Counted from the stretch's first letter, positions 39,128-48,789 are shown. The stretch is 64,000 bases of DNA from Gammaproteobacteria bacterium 50_400_T64 (GCA_002162755.1 MAAS01000019.1:124001-188000), one strand, 5' to 3'. The notes: generated by a model not told the origin, from the letters alone. Translations and numbers: made by a program.

Positions 39128-39997
39128 TTAGTTAACCACCAGCATATCCGTCTTCATACCGCGCAGAATACGCTCTGCGGTATTGCCGATTAATAAACCC
39201 TTCAGGCCTTTATTAGCGGCATTACCAATCACCAGCAAGGCATTTTCCTGTGAAGCCCTCTGGCTCACCACCTCTTCAACCCGCCCGGTCACCACCTCAA
39301 TGGCCTGGGGACTAATGCCCAAATGCTCGACCAGTGCCTGCGTTTTTTTCTCAGCAATGGCCACGGTATCGAGTAAAAAGTCACCACTCATCGGCGCATT
39401 AGCAATACCGGCATAAACCAGAGCGGGATCGGGCACCACACTTAAAACCTTGAGGGGAACACCTTCGGCCTTGGCCAGGGCAGCCGCACTGTCGAGCAAG
39501 CGCGCAGTGAGTTGCTGATGGGCCTCTTGATTATCCAGTGCATCAATCGCCGCTATCACTTGCTGACAAGCTTTTCGGTCTTTGACCATCGCCAGCACCG
39601 GGCAAGGCGTATCGCGGAACAGGTGCCAGTCATCCGGGGTATGAATGAGTACCGATAACAGCGGATCGTGGCTCGCCATCATGACGATTAAACCGGCGCC
39701 ATAATTCTGAGCTTTTTCAACAATAGTGGCATGTACTTTTGTCGTCCATTCCACATGCAGGCGATAGTCTTTATCCGCGCACAGACTCTCAAGGCGCGTT
39801 CTTTCAGCTGCGACGATTTCTCCCTGCAACTGGCTAAAGTCCTGCCAGTTAAGATACTTACTTAACTCACCGAGCTGGTCATGCACTGGCACTAAAACTT
39901 CAAGACCAGTATGTAATCGTGCAGCAAGCTTTTCAGCTTCGCCAAGAACAGCCTCGGCATCATCCCAGTGGGTTATCACAGCCAGTATATTTTCCAT
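39128..39997 (-). CDS. uspE: Universal stress protein, tandem-domain UspE type
   Basis: 289 residues made of two Usp domains. The first starts MENILAVITHWDDAEAVLGE, the second near residue 150 with ACQQVIAAIDALDN and ends ENALLVIGNAANKGLKGLLIGNTAERILRGMKTDMLVV, which has the G-x2-G-x9-G(S/T)-like nucleotide loop. The true start is the ATG at 39997, with GGGAG upstream; the codon before it is TTG. A near-perfect FNR-like site lies 141 nt upstream, in the region shared with the HemN-like gene. UspE-type proteins are often under FNR/Anr control, which fits. Confidence 0.9.
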   Translation of the reverse strand: MENILAVITHWDDAEAVLGEAEKLAARLHTGLEVLVPVHDQLGELSKYLNWQDFSQLQGEIVAAERTRLESLCADKDYRLHVEWTTKVHATIVEKAQNYGAGLIVMMASHDPLLSVLIHTPDDWHLFRDTPCPVLAMVKDRKACQQVIAAIDALDNQEAHQQLTARLLDSAAALAKAEGVPLKVLSVVPDPALVYAGIANAPMSGDFLLDTVAIAEKKTQALVEHLGISPQAIEVVTGRVEEVVSQRASQENALLVIGNAANKGLKGLLIGNTAERILRGMKTDMLVVN

Positions 39998-40137
39998 CAA
40001 TCACTCCCTTTATTATCGCTTGAATATTGAATGCTAAGGGTTAATAAAAGTGCCTAAATCACTGCGTATAACTGATCAGGCTTTAAGTGTGAGCATATCA
40101 AGTAAAGCCATTTAATATAGCAACGACAGAATGCTGT

Positions 40138-40151
40138 TTGATACAAATCAT
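40138..40151. promoter_or_regulatory. FNR/Anr-like binding site
   Basis: TTGATACAAATCAT matches the FNR consensus TTGAT-N4-ATCAA at 9 of 10 defined positions. It lies in the 238-bp divergent spacer, 141 nt from the uspE ATG and 84 nt from the HemN-like ATG. An fnr gene lies 1.4 kb downstream. Binding is predicted, not shown. Confidence 0.7.
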
Positions 40152-40235
40152 ATGCCACACCATTGATGCGCTCTAGAGTCAGCACTCATATTATTACGGT
40201 AAAAGAGCCGCTTGATGGCCCGCCCAGCAATCTAG

Positions 40236-41420
40236 ATGACAAACTTTAGTAACTCTCACATTCAGCATTCCCTCACGACGGGTTTTAAATCTTCGCTTTT
40301 TCCTCTCTACGAAAGCATTGCCGAAGAGTCTTCAGCCGTAGAGCCAAATGGTGCGGAGTTAAGTAGTATCACGCCAATTGGCATCAATATTTACTGCCCT
40401 CTGCAGCGAGTCGACGACTACGAGCATTTAATTTGTCAGGAGGTGACGCTGCGACGTTCGCTCTACAAGCGACATCAACCGGTGGCATCTGTTTGGTGGT
40501 TAGGCAGCCCCTTACAACAGTTTTCACCCGAGGCCATCACCGAGTTATGTTTTCGTCTCAGCAGCCACTTCATTCATCATCAAGAGGGTTCAACACGGGG
40601 CATGGCGGTGACGCCGATGGAGTTGAACAAAAACAATCTCGCCCTGATTAAAGGTTTAAATTTTAACGCCATTCAATTAAATATTGATGCCAGTATCGCC
40701 AGCTGTGATCGTAGCCTGTCAAACATTGAAACCGCTCTGCAAATGCTCGCCGATTACAAGTCCTTCGATCTGAGCTGCGTGATCAAACTTAGCGACCAGA
40801 CTCACCCCGACTTTATCGACCGGCTATTTAACTTACTGAAAAACTCCCATTGCACCCACATAGAGGTCTTGAGTCAGAAAAACGGCCCGGAGTCTCTACA
40901 AGACAGGTTCACCAGTCAAAACCAGCTGGCCCGTATCAATGCATATTTCGACGATTGTGGGTGGCGCGTTTGCGGCAATAACAGCTTCTTTGCCCCCTCT
41001 CACCCCATTGCCCGTTTGCCTAAGAGAGCAAAACTTGAAGCGACGCCCTGGGGCTATCTGGCCAAGCCAATCCCCCTTTGGTTGAGCTTCGGTGTCGCGG
41101 CACTGAGCCTGCGCGCAGATAACTATCAATACAATACGCCGTCCAGCGAACAGTACGTGTCTATGCTGGGTGATAGGACATCGCCAGTACAAAATCACTT
41201 TTGCTTACCTGCCAAAAACAAAACTAACTTCCAACTTATTCAGCAATTCCTTTGCCAGCACGCTATTACCTCCATCGATCCCAGTCTACATCGGCAACTA
41301 AGCGCGCTAATTCCCAAAGAATGGTTACAGAGCGAAGCCAACAGCCTGGCATTAAACTCAGAGGGTATCGTCAACCTTTCAACTATCTGCGATAAGCTGC
41401 TCGGCGTCCTACCGGCCTAA
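40236..41420 (+). CDS. HemN-derived protein without the radical-SAM cluster motif
   Basis: 394 residues that follow oxygen-independent coproporphyrinogen III oxidase (HemN) in order. GINIYCPLQRVDDYEHLICQ replaces the strand with CxxxCxxC; VWWLGSPLQQFSPEAITEL replaces WGGGTP; GMAVTPMELNKNNLALIKGL matches the IEVDP strand; WGYLAKPIPLWLSFGVAALS matches the GYTTQ...GMGVSAIS segment. A C-terminal winged-helix-like part follows. Only Cys54 and Cys67 lie in the first 100 residues and cannot form the 4Fe-4S site. The HemN start YTSYPTA is also gone. hemN next to fnr/anr is a known order in Pseudomonas-like genomes, so this is probably a former hemN turned non-catalytic. A new function (haem or porphyrin binding?) is speculation. 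Confidence 0.75.
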   Translation: MTNFSNSHIQHSLTTGFKSSLFPLYESIAEESSAVEPNGAELSSITPIGINIYCPLQRVDDYEHLICQEVTLRRSLYKRHQPVASVWWLGSPLQQFSPEAITELCFRLSSHFIHHQEGSTRGMAVTPMELNKNNLALIKGLNFNAIQLNIDASIASCDRSLSNIETALQMLADYKSFDLSCVIKLSDQTHPDFIDRLFNLLKNSHCTHIEVLSQKNGPESLQDRFTSQNQLARINAYFDDCGWRVCGNNSFFAPSHPIARLPKRAKLEATPWGYLAKPIPLWLSFGVAALSLRADNYQYNTPSSEQYVSMLGDRTSPVQNHFCLPAKNKTNFQLIQQFLCQHAITSIDPSLHRQLSALIPKEWLQSEANSLALNSEGIVNLSTICDKLLGVLPA

Positions 41421-41514
41421 TTAGCACCCTCAAGCAGCCGCTCACAACAGGCTACGTGAAAGTATAAAAAACGGGTTACAATGGGCAACTGAGCAGATTA
41501 GCAGAGGGTTGACC

Positions 41515-42231
41515 ATGTCACAGCGATGTCCACACAGTGCCGAAATCAATTGCCGGGATTGCCGCATGAATGCGCTCTGCCTGCCCATTGCCCTGGAACT
41601 CGATGAAGTTGACCGTCTCAATGATATCGTCCAACGCGGCCGCCCCCTGCATAAAGACAACTACGTCTACAATTGTGGCGACGAATTCCGCTCCGTTTAC
41701 GCGGTTCGCAGCGGCTCGATAAAAACCTACAGTGTTAACGACCAGGGCGTAGAACAAGTCACCGGGTTTTATCTACCCGGCGAAATTTTCGGCATGGACG
41801 GCATCGCGCACACCCACCACATCAGCTCAGCTGTGGCCATGGAAACAGCGGCCATTTGCGAAATCCCCTTCGAGCGCATGGAGGACTTGAGCATGACCCT
41901 GCCCTCGCTACAACGCCACTTCTTCAAGTTGATGAGCAAAGAAATTACCAATGACCAGCAGCTGATTGCCCTGCTCAGTAAAAACAGTGCAGAAGAACGT
42001 GTCGCCACTTTGTTACTGAGCATTTCCTCCCGCAATGCCAAACGCAGCCTGTCAAACGTTCGCTTTCGCCTGCCCATGTCCCGCGCTGACATCGGTAATT
42101 ACTTGGGCCTAACTGTCGAAACAGTAAGCCGGGTTTTCAGCCGCTTTCAAAAACAAAATATTCTTGCTGTTGATAAAAAAGAAATTGAAATTCTGGATAT
42201 CCCCGGATTACAGCAGCTAGCCAATACCTGA
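41515..42231 (+). CDS. fnr: Oxygen-sensing transcription regulator Fnr/Anr
   Basis: CRP-family regulator that holds a 4Fe-4S cluster without oxygen and activates anaerobic genes. 238 residues from the ATG at 41515; a TTG at 41509 is in frame but less likely. The N-terminal cysteines are in CPHSAEINCRDCRMNALC (positions 13, 16 and 22 are the usual three), and the fourth is in AICEIPFERM, as Cys122 in E. coli. The helix-turn-helix is RADIGNYLGLTVETVSRVFS, with the TVSR recognition residues of FNR. It follows the HemN-derived gene by 94 nt. The FNR-like site at 40138 may be one of its targets. Confidence 0.96.
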   Translation: MSQRCPHSAEINCRDCRMNALCLPIALELDEVDRLNDIVQRGRPLHKDNYVYNCGDEFRSVYAVRSGSIKTYSVNDQGVEQVTGFYLPGEIFGMDGIAHTHHISSAVAMETAAICEIPFERMEDLSMTLPSLQRHFFKLMSKEITNDQQLIALLSKNSAEERVATLLLSISSRNAKRSLSNVRFRLPMSRADIGNYLGLTVETVSRVFSRFQKQNILAVDKKEIEILDIPGLQQLANT

Positions 42232-42464
42232 TAGGGCACTGACTTTTTCTTTCTTTTTTGGAGAGGGGAAGTAAAACCTTCATTCGAGTTAACACTCAAT
42301 ATTAAAATTGGCACGTTAAACGTATATATGCCTTCAAGCGACCATCCAATCTCGCAACCGCCTGGCTGTTCTTTTATCAAAAAACGCTTTCCCATTTATG
42401 CGATGAGTCCGGGTAGTGTAAAATTCGATACGCTACCTATCCATTACTTCAACAAAAGAAAAGT
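42232..42464. other. Intergenic region fnr-tamA
   Basis: 233 bp with no coding signal. It is T-rich just after fnr (CTTTTTCTTTCTTTTTTGG) without a clear stem. Probably carries the tamA promoter; I cannot point to one. Confidence 0.4.
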
Positions 42465-44396
42465 ATGTTTCAAGTCAATCTTCGCCACGATTGCACCCGA
42501 TTAGTGAAGCGAAGCCATTCACCCTCAATTCATGCGAGGCGCACCAACGCAGTAAAGCAGGCTCTGCCATTAATCTATGCTTTCTTCAAAGCTCACACCC
42601 GCAGGGGTCTTTCACACAGTACGCAGCGACCAGGCTCGCTTATCACCCCCAAAATCACCTCAGCCCTTCTCACTCTCTTTTTACTCACCAGCACTATTGA
42701 GTGTTATGGCAGCACATTAAACTATTCGCTAAATGGGCTTTCGACTGAGCTGAAAAAAAATGTCAAAGCCTGGCTGGGAGAGAGCCCAGAAACACCTGAA
42801 GAGCGTTCGTACTTTCTTGCAAACCTGAACAATAGAGTCACGAAGAGCCTACAGGCACTCGGCTATTACCAACCCCATATAGTCATTAATACCGAACGCA
42901 GTGAGCCAACCTGGAAACTCACTATCAGCGTCACCCCAAATCAGCCCGTACTGATTGGCAATATAGACATTCAACTTATGGGCGATGCCCTTGATGACCC
43001 GGCTTTTACAGCCTTAATCTCATCAACGCCCATAAACGAAGGCGATATTCTTCACCACGGCAGGTATGAAGCTTACAAAAAATCCTTGATGCACCTTGCT
43101 CAGCAACGCGGTTATTTTACCGCCAGCATCACTAAAAGCCGTATTAATGTTAATACCGGCGCAAACACAGCCCAGATACTTGTATACTTTGACAGCGGGC
43201 CGCGATACCGTTTCGGCGCAGTCCGCTTTGATGAAAACATGCTCGATGCCGCACTTGAAGAGTCCCTCCAAACCTTCAAAGAAGGTGATTATTTTGATTT
43301 AGCACAAATCCAGGAGTTTCAGGCCAACTTACAACGTACCCAGTATTTCTCCAGTATTATTTTCAAGCCCTTGATTACTGAAGCTGAAGATAATCAAGTG
43401 CCTATCGAGCTGGGTCTTTTCCCGGCAAAACGCCACAGTATTGATATCGGCGTTGGCTACAGCACTGACACTGAAGAACGCACGTCCCTGATCTGGCGAA
43501 CACCGCGCATTAATAGTCATGGCCATAGCCAAGAAACTCGCCTGGAATATTCGCGCGTAAACCCCAGTGGGCGCGTGACCTATAAGATCCCCCTAACACA
43601 TCCGATAAACGACACGTTGCTACTGAGTGCTCGCAAGGAAGAAAATGAGTTCGGCGACCTCGATAGTCAACAGAAAGAACTGTCGATACGTCGAGAAACA
43701 CTAGTAGACGGTAACTGGATACGTAGCTATTCCCTGCGTGCTCTCGATGAAAGCTGGGATGCAGAGAGCTTGAAAACACAGAGTATTTATCTACTGCCAG
43801 GCCTGACTTTTTCTCATAAATTCAGGACAGGGCCTTTCGCCGATCCCCTCAGTGGCTTCAGTCAGTTTTATCAGCTCGAGGCCGGTGGTGAAGATCTCGG
43901 CTCCGATATTGATTTACTGCGTGCTTACGGAAAATTCACCTATGTCACCACTCTGAAAGCCCGGCACCGTGTGGTGACACGAGCAGAGCTGGGCGCAGTA
44001 TTTATTGATGGTAATGATCGTAAACATCTCGCACCCTCTCTGGGATTTTTTGCCGGTGGAGCACAGAGTATCCGTGGCTTTGCCTACCAGGCAATCGGCA
44101 ACAAAATAAGTGGCGTATTACCCGATGGCAAACAGACAACACTGGTGGTGGGTGGCGACCGTTTAATGACCGCCAGTATGGAATACCAATATTATTTTTC
44201 TAAGCAGTGGCGTGGTGCCTTGTTCAGTGATTTTGGTGATGCCTTCGACGAAGGTGATTTTGACGCCCATTACAGTGCCGGCTTTGGTGTTCACTACCTG
44301 ACCATAGCCGGGGCTATTAAAATTGAACTGGCCAACAGCTTAAGTAACGACAATCCCGATTGGCGGCTGCACCTCAATATTGGGGCAGAATTTTGA
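42465..44396 (+). CDS. tamA: Translocation and assembly module subunit TamA
   Basis: Omp85-family outer-membrane protein that works with TamB in outer-membrane assembly or lipid transport. 643 residues: three POTRA domains from about residue 90 (NYSLNGLSTELKKNVKAWLG, PVLIGNIDIQLMG, RYRFGAVRFDENML), then a 16-strand barrel with the Omp85 signature FFAGGAQSIRGFAYQ and a C-terminal strand ending LHLNIGAEF. The signal peptide (ITSALLTLFLLTSTIECYG) only begins near residue 65, so the first ~60 residues are an unusual polar, basic leader. No other ATG, GTG or TTG gives a normal start. It overlaps tamB by up to 37 nt. Confidence 0.93.
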   Translation: MFQVNLRHDCTRLVKRSHSPSIHARRTNAVKQALPLIYAFFKAHTRRGLSHSTQRPGSLITPKITSALLTLFLLTSTIECYGSTLNYSLNGLSTELKKNVKAWLGESPETPEERSYFLANLNNRVTKSLQALGYYQPHIVINTERSEPTWKLTISVTPNQPVLIGNIDIQLMGDALDDPAFTALISSTPINEGDILHHGRYEAYKKSLMHLAQQRGYFTASITKSRINVNTGANTAQILVYFDSGPRYRFGAVRFDENMLDAALEESLQTFKEGDYFDLAQIQEFQANLQRTQYFSSIIFKPLITEAEDNQVPIELGLFPAKRHSIDIGVGYSTDTEERTSLIWRTPRINSHGHSQETRLEYSRVNPSGRVTYKIPLTHPINDTLLLSARKEENEFGDLDSQQKELSIRRETLVDGNWIRSYSLRALDESWDAESLKTQSIYLLPGLTFSHKFRTGPFADPLSGFSQFYQLEAGGEDLGSDIDLLRAYGKFTYVTTLKARHRVVTRAELGAVFIDGNDRKHLAPSLGFFAGGAQSIRGFAYQAIGNKISGVLPDGKQTTLVVGGDRLMTASMEYQYYFSKQWRGALFSDFGDAFDEGDFDAHYSAGFGVHYLTIAGAIKIELANSLSNDNPDWRLHLNIGAEF

Positions 44397-47300
44397 GAAA
44401 AACGGGGCTCTGGCACGCCGCAATATTTATCACTTGCGTACTGCTATTACTTGTAACAGTGGTGATAACGGTGGCGTTTACCGAAGCGGGTAGCCGAACG
44501 CTATTAAATACACTGAGCAAAACCACGCCTCTCGAAATTCAGCACACCAAAGGCACCCTGCTGGGCAAACTACACCTCTCCCATTTACGCCTCAGTAATG
44601 AAAATATCACCCTTGAACTCAGTGACATCAACACCGAATTGACGGCGAGTTGCCTATGGTCAGGCCAGCTCTGTTTTAAAAATATTGCCGCAGCGCAACT
44701 GGAAGTACACGCACTGCCTGCAGATGATGTGAGTACAGATAAACCCGATATGATTAACAAAGCGGCAGTCGCAGCGTTAATCGTCTTTCCATTAAACATA
44801 AAAATAGAGCACTTGAGCATCGCTAACACCAGCGTCCACTGGCAAGGGGGATCGTGGCGTCACGGACAAACCCGTGCTCAGGTCAGCATTAGCGGCTCAC
44901 GAATCAGGGTTAATGGGGCCAGTATTGAAAATACTTTTCTGGAATTGCATGAGCTGTCGTTCGACGACAAGCTCACCGGCGATCTGCCCACTAATAACGC
45001 CTCATCCGCTAAACTCGTAACATCGAATAACATCGCCCTGCCAAGTATCGATTTGCCACTGGAGCTTGTCGTTAACCAGCTCTCGCTGCAACAGCTGCAC
45101 TGGGACATTTACGGTTTCAAATTTCAACAGCAAGCGCTGAGTCTGACCGCACACTGGGTCAACACGCAGCTACAAATAAGCCAGGCTGCCATTAATGATC
45201 TTCCGCGAGCAAATGTCCGATTAAAAGGCAGCCTTGAATTCATCGATAATTGGCCCCTGACGGTTGATACCCAGCTTGAACTGGCACAGCCTTCAATTTG
45301 GCAAGGCCTTCATCAGCGTACATTCGATGTGGCGGTCTCCGGCGACTTAGCCGCGCTGAACCTCAATGCACAGCTGCACGACAATCAACCAATCAATCTG
45401 CAGGGCAAGCTAAACACTCTCGACCCACTGCTCCCTTTTGAACTACAGGCCAGCGCCCAATGGTCCGACACGTTGCCATTGCGAAACCTGCCGGGGCTGC
45501 CTAAAGACTTGCCGGAAGAACTACTTCAAAGCGACTTGCTGAGCCCTGTGCAGCTCTCTGCTGAAGGCACACGACATAGCCAATCCTTTACCTTGCAAGC
45601 GGCAGCACGGGGACTTGATTACAAGGCTCTGCAGCTATCCCTGCAAGGCCGACATGAGCAATCCCATCTCTTCATCGAACAGGCCAAGCTACGCAATATC
45701 GCCAATGACCCTATTGAAAACAGTACGGTACAAGACGACGCTGCTGAAAACCGCTCTGTAGCGGATAGCGACCTGACTCTAAGCGGCAGCCTGTTTTACG
45801 ACGAAGAGCTAAAGTGGACACTGGCAGCCCTTTCCCCCGGTTTTACATTGCCCGCCATCAATCAACAAATATCCGGCCGCCTGGCGGGAAGCTTGCAGGC
45901 CAGTGGTAGCGCCAATAAGAATGACTGGCTATTCACACTTGATAAAGTGGACTTGCACGGCGACGTTAATGGTCTACCCGCCATCATTAACGGTTACGCT
46001 AACATCGACAATGACCTGCGTATTACACACAGTAAATTACGCGCCGAACTGAACAATGCCAAATTGCTTCTCATCGCCGATGACAGTCTCAAGCAAAGTC
46101 CTCAGTTTACTCTCACTATCGATGATCTAAGCCATTGGCATACTGACGCTGCGGGTTCTCTGATACTAGCGTCGAGTATGAGCGCCGATACTCAGCAGAT
46201 TGTCTTTAAAGGCACAGGCCAAAGCTTGCAATGGCAGAATATAACCATTGGGCAAACAAGCATTGAGGGTGACTATAACCTGTACGGCTTACACGCCTAC
46301 GCGCCAAACACTGCCGCATTAAAACCTTTTACTTTAGACCTGCATCTCGACAACGTAGACCTTGGCTCAAGCCAACTCCGTGAGCTGAGCATCGTCGCCA
46401 GAGGGAATGAGCAGGGGCAATCTCTTAGTGTGAGCAGCCATGGTGATATCGAAGGCACACTGGAATTCAGGGGTAAAGCCGCCAGTGCTGCCATCAATAA
46501 CAATGGGGGCTGGCGTGGCCAACTACTACCCACTCAGCTAGCAACACCCCTCGGGCAATGGCAACTGGCTCAACCGGTGGAACTTAACGGGGAGGCCGCA
46601 ACCCCACAATTTAAAATTGCAGCCCATTGCTGGCAAGGAAATAATGTCCAGCTCTGCCCCGGGGCCTTTATTCTTGGCACAGAAGGTGGGGGGAGTCTTG
46701 AGCTAAACGGTGACATCAGTTTTCTCGAAAAGCTCTTACCAACCCATATCGCGATGCGGGGCCAACTACTGCTCTCGCTAGAAAGTCACTGGTCTGTCGA
46801 GGAAGGCCCTCATGTACAGGGGGAATTAACCCTGCAGTCAGGGCAAATAGCCCCCTCGCGTGACGAGCATGAGCCAGCATTTCTGCACTGGGATAAAGCG
46901 GATGCTAACTTCACGCTAAATTCGCAAGAAATACAGTGCGTGGCTAACCTTGAACAAGCGGGCAACAAAACCATTAGCGCCGACTTAAAACTGCCTCGTG
47001 ATAAAGATACCGCTATAGATGGAAAACTCATTTTTAGCCAGCTACAGCTCTACGCGTTCAAGCCATTTTTGCCAAAACTATCGCAACTACAGGGCCAGAT
47101 CAACGGCACTGTCGAGCTGTCGGGTAGTACTGAAAAGGCCCTGGGCCATGGCTCTGTCCATATTACCGATGGACAATTTGCAGCTCTCAGTAACCCCAGT
47201 GAAATTAAAGCGATGGATCTTGAACTTAGTCTGCACGGTGACTGGGCTGAATTAAAGGGCAAGGGCAAGATGGGTGAGGGCGAATTCAACATCAACGGTA

Positions 47301-48298
47301 AACTGGTATCTCAACCCGCGCTAGCCATCACACTGAATGTAGAAGGCAGTCAACAGCGTATTCTAATGCCCCCCAGCACGACACTGCTTGTTTCAGAGAA
47401 CATTAATCTACGCGCAAGAGAAGGCCTGCTAAAACTCGACGGTCAACTCATCTTGCACGAGGGCCTTGTGGAATTTGACCAGCTCCCCGAAGGCGGCGTT
47501 GCCCTGTCTGCTGATGCGATAGAGATTGATGCACAGGGAAAGCCACTCCAGCAGGAGCGCCCCTTTGATATGGCCATAGACCTGCACGTGGCCATTAAGA
47601 ATCAGCTCGCCGTCGTTGGCCATGGCTTAAATGTACTTGTGGGCGGCGATCTTCACCTCCGACAGAAGGTACAACACCCTTTGCAACTGTTTGGCGATTT
47701 AAAGGTACTCGACGGCGAGTTTCATGCCTACGGGCAACGCTTAGCGGTGAAACGAGGCACCGTCAGTTTCACCGGTGACCTGAATAACCCCCGACTCAAT
47801 GTCCGTGCCGAACGCCACGTCGGTTATGAAAAGATCACTGTGGGTGTCGAGGTACAGGGCAATCTCGCCACACCCCAGCTACAAATTTACTCCGACCCCA
47901 CCATGCCGCAAGCTGAAGCCCTGTCATACCTAACCCGCGGCAAAGGTTTGACCCGCGACAGTGGTTTAAGTAACAGCTCCGACGCGGAGGGGGATGGTAC
48001 AGCCATGGCGCTGTCTCTTGGCACAAGCATTGTCAACCAGAGCGGTTTATTAAACCCCATAAACCAGCTCCCCGGTCTTAATAACATTACGTTGGGGACT
48101 GAAGAATCCGCTACTGGCACCCGAGCCACTGTCAGCGGATATATCGGCGACAAAATTTATCTGTCCTACGGTGTCGGCCTGCACGAACCCATTGACGTGC
48201 TGACCACCCGCCTCTATCTACGCACACGCCTGTGGCTGGAGTTAGTCACTAGCCTGGAAAATAGCCTGGATCTCTACTACTCATTTGATCTTGATTAA
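44360..48298 (+). CDS. tamB: Translocation and assembly module protein TamB (AsmA-like/DUF490)
   Basis: 1312 residues. One N-terminal membrane anchor (LWHAAIFITCVLLLLVTVVITVAF) is followed by a very long periplasmic beta-helix-like region made of repeated strands (HLSHLRLSNENITLELSDIN type), and the conserved C-terminal DUF490 domain (VVGHGLNVLVGGDLHLRQKV, GTVSFTGDLNNPRLNVRAER, ALSYLTRGKGLTRDSG), ending SLDLYYSFDLD. TamB-like proteins bridge inner and outer membrane and are linked to phospholipid transport. The first ATG at 44360 lies inside tamA; a TTG at 44393 overlapping the tamA stop could be the real start. Confidence 0.93.
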   Translation: MAAAPQYWGRILRKTGLWHAAIFITCVLLLLVTVVITVAFTEAGSRTLLNTLSKTTPLEIQHTKGTLLGKLHLSHLRLSNENITLELSDINTELTASCLWSGQLCFKNIAAAQLEVHALPADDVSTDKPDMINKAAVAALIVFPLNIKIEHLSIANTSVHWQGGSWRHGQTRAQVSISGSRIRVNGASIENTFLELHELSFDDKLTGDLPTNNASSAKLVTSNNIALPSIDLPLELVVNQLSLQQLHWDIYGFKFQQQALSLTAHWVNTQLQISQAAINDLPRANVRLKGSLEFIDNWPLTVDTQLELAQPSIWQGLHQRTFDVAVSGDLAALNLNAQLHDNQPINLQGKLNTLDPLLPFELQASAQWSDTLPLRNLPGLPKDLPEELLQSDLLSPVQLSAEGTRHSQSFTLQAAARGLDYKALQLSLQGRHEQSHLFIEQAKLRNIANDPIENSTVQDDAAENRSVADSDLTLSGSLFYDEELKWTLAALSPGFTLPAINQQISGRLAGSLQASGSANKNDWLFTLDKVDLHGDVNGLPAIINGYANIDNDLRITHSKLRAELNNAKLLLIADDSLKQSPQFTLTIDDLSHWHTDAAGSLILASSMSADTQQIVFKGTGQSLQWQNITIGQTSIEGDYNLYGLHAYAPNTAALKPFTLDLHLDNVDLGSSQLRELSIVARGNEQGQSLSVSSHGDIEGTLEFRGKAASAAINNNGGWRGQLLPTQLATPLGQWQLAQPVELNGEAATPQFKIAAHCWQGNNVQLCPGAFILGTEGGGSLELNGDISFLEKLLPTHIAMRGQLLLSLESHWSVEEGPHVQGELTLQSGQIAPSRDEHEPAFLHWDKADANFTLNSQEIQCVANLEQAGNKTISADLKLPRDKDTAIDGKLIFSQLQLYAFKPFLPKLSQLQGQINGTVELSGSTEKALGHGSVHITDGQFAALSNPSEIKAMDLELSLHGDWAELKGKGKMGEGEFNINGKLVSQPALAITLNVEGSQQRILMPPSTTLLVSENINLRAREGLLKLDGQLILHEGLVEFDQLPEGGVALSADAIEIDAQGKPLQQERPFDMAIDLHVAIKNQLAVVGHGLNVLVGGDLHLRQKVQHPLQLFGDLKVLDGEFHAYGQRLAVKRGTVSFTGDLNNPRLNVRAERHVGYEKITVGVEVQGNLATPQLQIYSDPTMPQAEALSYLTRGKGLTRDSGLSNSSDAEGDGTAMALSLGTSIVNQSGLLNPINQLPGLNNITLGTEESATGTRATVSGYIGDKIYLSYGVGLHEPIDVLTTRLYLRTRLWLELVTSLENSLDLYYSFDLD

Positions 48299-48299
48299 T

Positions 48300-48316
48300 T
48301 GACAGCAGCGCTGTCA
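48300..48316. terminator. Short hairpin between convergent tamB and the small RR-rich gene
   Basis: TGACAGC (48300-48306), AGC loop, GCTGTCA (48310-48316). Perfect 7-bp stem, no T run on either side. A weak, possibly shared, terminator. Confidence 0.35.
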
Positions 48317-48336
48317 TTCAGAAAATGCGAGCGAGA

Positions 48337-48660
48337 TTAATCGTGATCAGACTCGCCCGGGTGAAATAAACCGGCAAGCATCGCCTTCTCATCTGTCGTT
48401 AAGATATCTCGAGCGTTATTTTTATTGACTGCGGGCTGACGCTTTGTGAATACCTCCGTAGACTGCCTTCTGGAAAGATGACGTCGCTCGAGAGCCCGCC
48501 TGTCAAGAGCCCGCCTATCCATGCGCGGCCACATCAAGTATTGCGTCTCAATATTCTGACGCCATTCGGTACTGCCAAATAGAAAACCGATAAGCCGTCT
48601 TTCATCCAAACGACGCTCACAGTCTCTGCGCTTACTTTGCCTAAAATCCTCGGCAGCCAT
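48337..48660 (-). CDS. Small Arg-rich protein of unknown function
   Basis: 107 residues from the ATG at 48660, which has GGAGG 5 nt upstream; the frame also opens at GTG 48666. No signal peptide or membrane segment. Repeated arginine pairs at a regular spacing stand out: KRRDCERRLDERRL near the start, then MDRRALDRRALERRHLSRRQ. The C-terminus has LTTDEKAMLAGLFHPG. I recognise similar short 'ERR' proteins in gammaproteobacteria but no assigned function. It is convergent with tamB. Good ribosome site and coherent composition argue that it is real. Confidence 0.65.
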   Translation of the reverse strand: MAAEDFRQSKRRDCERRLDERRLIGFLFGSTEWRQNIETQYLMWPRMDRRALDRRALERRHLSRRQSTEVFTKRQPAVNKNNARDILTTDEKAMLAGLFHPGESDHD

Positions 48661-48789
48661 ACCCACCTCCCTATCTCAGATCAAGTGATGCATAAAGTAA
48701 CATCTGCATATTCGCGGGCGTGATTATACGTAAAAATACACTTTTGCGTGATACTTTAAATTATTTAATAGACCATTATCGGCCAACTA

